DNA from: Stenotrophomonas sp. UBA2629
GTDB taxonomy: Bacteria; Pseudomonadota; Gammaproteobacteria; Xanthomonadales; Xanthomonadaceae
Length of the DNA stretch: 64,000 nt
NCBI GenBank assembly: GCA_002359895.1
Contig: DEOB01000008.1
Coordinates: 147,928 to 211,927 of the forward strand
Reading direction: 5' to 3'
How positions within the stretch are numbered: the stretch's first letter is position 1; each line of letters starts with the position of its first letter. Shown in pieces: positions 61,782 through 64,000 of the stretch. The notes under the pieces are model-generated. The model did not search any database, was not told where the DNA came from, and worked only from the letters and a program-made list of their open reading frames with translations. A program made the translations under genes and the position numbers.

Positions 61782-64000
61782 ATGGCTACACTGGGCCGCT
61801 CCGCTCGACGGGATGTGCTCTTGGTCTCCAGCTGGATACTGCTCCTGGTGTCACTCGGCTATGCCGCGCTGCTGTTCGGCGTGGCCTGGTGGGGTGACCG
61901 TCGCCCGCTGTATCCGGACCGCCCTTGGCTGCGGCCGGTGGTCTACAGCCTGGCGCTGGCGGTGTACTGCTCCTCGTGGACCTTCTATGGCGGCGTCGGC
62001 ACTGCCGTGCGCTACGGCATCGGCTACCTGCCCATCTATCTGGGCCCGCTGCTGATGCTGGCCTTCGGCTGGCGCATCATCGAGCGGCTGGCGCTGATCG
62101 CGCGCACCGAAAACGTCGTTTCCATCGCCGATTTCATCTCCTCGCGCTTCGGCCGCTCGCGGCGTTTGGCGGCGCTGGTGGCGTTGATCGCGCTGATCGG
62201 CGTGGTGCCGTACCTGGCGCTGCAGTACAAAGCCGTGGCGATGAGCCTGCAGGTGCTCAGCGGCGATGCCGGCGGTAAGGGGGTGCTGACCGACCCGGCC
62301 TTGTACGTGGCCTTGTTGATGGCCTTGTTCGCCATCCTGTTTGGCACCCGCCAGGTGGATGCCACCGAGCACCACCACGGCATGATGCTGGCCATCGCGC
62401 TGGAGTCGATGATCAAGCTGATCGCCATGGTCGCGGTGGGCATGTTTGCCTACCTGCTGATTTCCGACCGTGGCGAATCGGTGGTGCAGTCCGCACGCAC
62501 GCTGTTTGAAGGCATGCCGCCGGTGGGGTTTGTCTCGCAGACGCTGCTCAGTTTTCTGGCGTTGATCTGCCTGCCACGGCAGTTCCATGTGGCTGTGGTG
62601 GAATGCGGCAATGCTGGCGACGTGCGCCGCGCGCGCTGGATGTTCGGCGGCTACCTGGTGGTGATCTCGCTGATGATCATCCCCATCGCCACTGCCGGCG
62701 CCACCTTGTTCGGTACCGGCCTGGCCTCGGAGGACACCTTGGTGCTGGCGCTGCCCATGTCCGAAGGCAGCATGATCCTGGCACTGGCCGCGTATGTGGG
62801 CGGCTTTTCGGCGGCCACCGGCATGGTCATCGTGTCGTCCATCGCCTTGGCCACCATGATCAGCAACGATTTGGTGATGCCGGTGCTGCTGCGTCGTAGC
62901 GGCGACCACAGCGAAGCGGCCAGCGTCGCCTCGCGTGTGTTGTGGATCCGTCGCCTGGCGATCCTGTTGTTGGCGCTGGTGGCCTACGGCTACTACCGCG
63001 GCAGCAACAACGACACCATGCTCGCCACCTACGGGCTGATGGCGTTCGCGGCAGTGGCACAGTTTGCGCCCGGCCTGATCGGCGGCCTGTACTGGCGCGG
63101 CGCCAGCCGTCGCGGTGTGGAAACCGGCATGCTGGTCGGCTTCGGCGTGTGGGTTTACACCTTGTTGGTACCGGCGCTCAGCCATGGCGGGTGGTTGAAT
63201 GCCTCGCTGCTGCAGCACGGCCCGTTCGGTATTGAATGGCTGCGCCCGCAGCAGTTGTTCGGCCTTGCCGGTTGGGACGCACTCACCCACGGCACGTTCT
63301 GGTCGCTGCTGCTCAATACCGGCACCATGCTGCTGGTGTCCATGCGTTGGCGGCCCGATGTCGCCGAGCGTCTGCGTGCCGCGCCGTTTCTCGACCCCTA
63401 CGCCAAGCGTCCGGTAGTGGCCGGTGACTGGCCGGCGCACGTCAAAGTGCGTGACCTGTTGGCGCTGGCCACGCGGGTGATCGGTGACAACCGTGCGCGG
63501 CGTTCTTTCATCGAACAGGCGCAGCTGCTGCAGCGTGATTTCCTTCCATCGGCCGCTGCCGATCGCGTGTGGGTGCAGTTCACCGAGCGCCTGTTGGCCG
63601 CGTCCATCGGTGCGGCCTCGGCGCGACTGTTGCTGACCAGTCTGCTGCGCGGCTCGGGCATGGATCTGGGCGAAGTGGTGGCGGTGCTGGACGAAGCCGG
63701 CCAGGAGTTGCGCTTCAATCGTGAGATTCTTTCCACCACGCTGGAAAACATCAGCGCCGGCGTCAGCGTGGTCGATCCGGAAATGCGTTTGACCGCGTGG
63801 AACCGCCGCTACCAGCAGATGTTCGGCTACCCCGACGGCATGCTTTACGTCGGCCGCCCGGTGGCCGATCTCATCCGTTACAACGCTGAGCGCGGTGAGC
63901 TTGGTTCCGGCGACACCGAGGTGCAGATCAACCGCCGCATCGGCTATATGCGTGCCGGTTCGCCGCATGTGTTCGAGCGTACCGGTGCCGATGGCAAGGT
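61782..64000 (+). CDS. Sensor histidine kinase with SLC5 (PutP-like) transporter domain, 5' part
   Basis: The frame is open to the window end (739 codons seen). Residues about 15-500 form a sodium/solute symporter-like domain of some 12-13 helices (SLALAVYCSSWTFYGGVGTAVRYGIGYLPIYLGPLL ... ENVVSIADFISSRFGRS ... LICLPRQFHVAVVE), as in CbrA-type kinases. A linker follows, then a PAS domain from about 648 (EILSTTLENISAGVSVVDPEMRLTAWNRRYQQMFGYP). The HisKA, ATPase and any receiver lie beyond the window. ATG 61782 has a weak ribosome site; GTG 61815 is an alternative start just before the first helix. CbrA-like kinases link nutrient or amino-acid status to carbon/nitrogen use. Confidence 0.9.
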   Translation, partial: MATLGRSARRDVLLVSSWILLLVSLGYAALLFGVAWWGDRRPLYPDRPWLRPVVYSLALAVYCSSWTFYGGVGTAVRYGIGYLPIYLGPLLMLAFGWRIIERLALIARTENVVSIADFISSRFGRSRRLAALVALIALIGVVPYLALQYKAVAMSLQVLSGDAGGKGVLTDPALYVALLMALFAILFGTRQVDATEHHHGMMLAIALESMIKLIAMVAVGMFAYLLISDRGESVVQSARTLFEGMPPVGFVSQTLLSFLALICLPRQFHVAVVECGNAGDVRRARWMFGGYLVVISLMIIPIATAGATLFGTGLASEDTLVLALPMSEGSMILALAAYVGGFSAATGMVIVSSIALATMISNDLVMPVLLRRSGDHSEAASVASRVLWIRRLAILLLALVAYGYYRGSNNDTMLATYGLMAFAAVAQFAPGLIGGLYWRGASRRGVETGMLVGFGVWVYTLLVPALSHGGWLNASLLQHGPFGIEWLRPQQLFGLAGWDALTHGTFWSLLLNTGTMLLVSMRWRPDVAERLRAAPFLDPYAKRPVVAGDWPAHVKVRDLLALATRVIGDNRARRSFIEQAQLLQRDFLPSAAADRVWVQFTERLLAASIGAASARLLLTSLLRGSGMDLGEVVAVLDEAGQELRFNREILSTTLENISAGVSVVDPEMRLTAWNRRYQQMFGYPDGMLYVGRPVADLIRYNAERGELGSGDTEVQINRRIGYMRAGSPHVFERTGADGK

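Noticed and set aside
61851..63968. 705-codon minus-strand open frame opposite the SLC5-kinase gene
   Set aside because: Gln/His/Arg-rich shadow; the plus strand encodes recognisable transporter helices and a PAS domain.

Overview
The window is about 64 kb of a GC-rich, gene-dense chromosome from a gammaproteobacterium. Gene content and order (plsB behind a small lipoprotein, orphan gspE divergent from glyQ/glyS, tamA-tamB, tatABC, ttcA-rdgC, an S46 peptidase, and TonB-dependent receptors) point to the Xanthomonadaceae and look Stenotrophomonas-like. This is inferred from gene families only; no rRNA or tRNA is present. No insertion sequence, prophage or CRISPR array was seen. Almost the whole window reads as core chromosome plus a few surface-structure loci.

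Layout. 0-5.2 kb: 3' end of an e(P4)-type acid phosphatase, pyrF, a candidate small RNA gene, a lipoprotein gene and plsB. 5.3-11.1 kb: a type V autotransporter with an internally duplicated passenger (minus strand), a divergent LuxR-type regulator and a DUF465 protein. 11.1-15.2 kb: a two-gene minus-strand operon of a TonB-dependent receptor and a periplasmic PHP-domain metallohydrolase. 15.3-18.1 kb: ttcA, rdgC and a YgjP-type metallopeptidase. 18.2-22.1 kb (minus): a chemoreceptor, then hemH overlapped by an alpha/beta hydrolase. 22.3-24.8 kb: a SYLF-domain protein and tatABC. 24.9-30.9 kb: four overlapping or closely packed signalling genes (hybrid kinase with three receivers, CheR, CheB, receiver-GGDEF). 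31-34.5 kb (minus): gspE-like ATPase, a glutamine amidotransferase and a membrane protein. 34.6-43.9 kb: glyQ, a small membrane protein, glyS, tamA and tamB. 44-46.2 kb: an S46 dipeptidyl peptidase.

46.7-61.2 kb is the most distinctive part. A winged-helix regulator with a degenerate receiver precedes a long, hairpin-rich leader. The leader opens into three tightly coupled genes: a secreted protein of about 2,990 residues built from DUF11 and SdrD/Cna-B-like modules, an outer-membrane barrel with an Ig-like domain, and an OmpA-type peptidoglycan-binding protein. A strong intrinsic terminator ends the unit. I propose that these three products form one cell-surface assembly. Beyond the terminator lies a striking 275-bp pentanucleotide array and two dispersed hairpin repeats, then the start of an SLC5-fused sensor histidine kinase that runs off the window.

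The main items for follow-up are this giant-protein/barrel/OmpA triad with its leader and regulator, the candidate sRNA near 1.35 kb, the small membrane protein locked between glyQ and glyS, the receptor-PHP operon with a Pho-box-like site, and the pentamer array.
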